Of a stretch of 64,000 bases of DNA, positions 63,708 to 64,000 are shown piece by piece. The notes beneath the pieces are model-generated. The model was not told the DNA's origin. It was given only the letters and a program-made list of their open reading frames with translations, and did not search any database. The stretch is from Gracilaria gracilis. Lineage: Eukaryota; Rhodophyta; Florideophyceae; Gracilariales; Gracilariaceae. The DNA lies in NCBI GenBank assembly GCA_030374805.1, contig JARGSG010000030.1, forward strand, positions 434,001 through 498,000, in the 5' to 3' direction. Both the position numbers and the translations under genes were made by a program. Each line of letters opens with the position of its first letter. Within the stretch, counting starts at the first letter, position 1.

Positions 63708-64000
63708 GCATGTATTAAGGCTCGTCTGGCTACGGTTATGGCTGTATCCCATCTGTTGCCTGTATCAAACCAGATGGCAGTGCTTCAGATACAGAAAAAG
63801 TGGCTGGAGGGTATCTACTTTGCGCGCCATGAGAAACGGGTGGGGGAGGGAAGGGGGCGCTCCAAAGAAAAGAACACTCCATATAAACGAGCATGTGTTC
63901 GAGAGAAAGGCTCGATGGGTTTACGGGATAGGACTGAGTGATGCCGTGAGAAAGGAGAGGGCGAGGATCTCGAGGATGGTACAGAGTCGGAGGATCTTGG
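63708..64000. other. no recognised gene
   Basis: Short flank up to the window end. Nothing recognised. Confidence 0.4.

Noticed and set aside
1-64000. CRISPR array, prophage or bacterial operons
   Set aside because: No spaced direct repeats of that type, an intron with GT-AG ends, plastid transit peptides and eukaryotic transposons all argue for a nuclear genome.

Overview
This is nuclear DNA of a eukaryote with a red-lineage plastid, most likely a red alga. The best anchor is a spliced light-harvesting protein gene of the LHCR type (50.5-51.3 kb). Close to it are a plastid-type PHO4 phosphate transporter, an NT-C2 domain protein, a small one-helix protein with a plastid-type leader, and an unrecognised 302-residue protein. 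These five host genes form a compact, GC-rich island at 44.5-51.3 kb. A second, decayed host-like stretch lies at 22.7-27.1 kb: a cysteine-rich repeat gene, a BZW/eIF5-mimic pseudogene and an unrecognised minus-strand gene. A WD40 pseudogene sits at 8-9 kb.

Most of the rest is mobile DNA. Three Ty3/gypsy elements are present. Element A (minus strand, 1-6473, cut by the window start) and element C (33473-42847) are related; both use the same primer-binding site. Element B (13309-21041) is AT-rich and from a different lineage. A and B are broken fossils. C looks whole and has nearly identical LTRs. C and B have perfect 5-bp target duplications (AATGA and TCCAA). A lies against a hAT transposase gene and C lies inside a Tigger/pogo transposon.

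DNA transposons: hAT pieces (6.5 kb; 53.4-56.0 kb; 57.2-59.9 kb), piggyBac-like (9.8-10.8 kb), PIF/Harbinger (27.3-28.4 kb), Tc1 (28.6-30.0 kb), an intact pogo-like element (30.3-32.9 kb), Tigger (33.0-44.3 kb, split by C), another decayed pogo-like element (60.4-62.0 kb) and an Ulp1-like protease fragment (62.7-63.7 kb). A tRNA-derived SINE candidate lies near 9.5 kb. Exact ends with target duplications could be read for Tc1, pogo, Tigger and both large hAT copies.

The most striking unexplained signal is at nucleotide level in the two related gypsy elements. A is studded with about 40 copies of the palindrome CCG-N2-CGG. C is studded with about 40 copies of a different palindrome, ACC-N5-GGT, in all reading frames and most densely in a 2.15-kb region downstream of pol. 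Each motif is rare in the other element. This looks like element-specific recognition sites for a sequence-specific factor, possibly comparable to the anti-silencing motifs of plant VANDAL transposons. That interpretation is inference; the motif enrichment is read directly.
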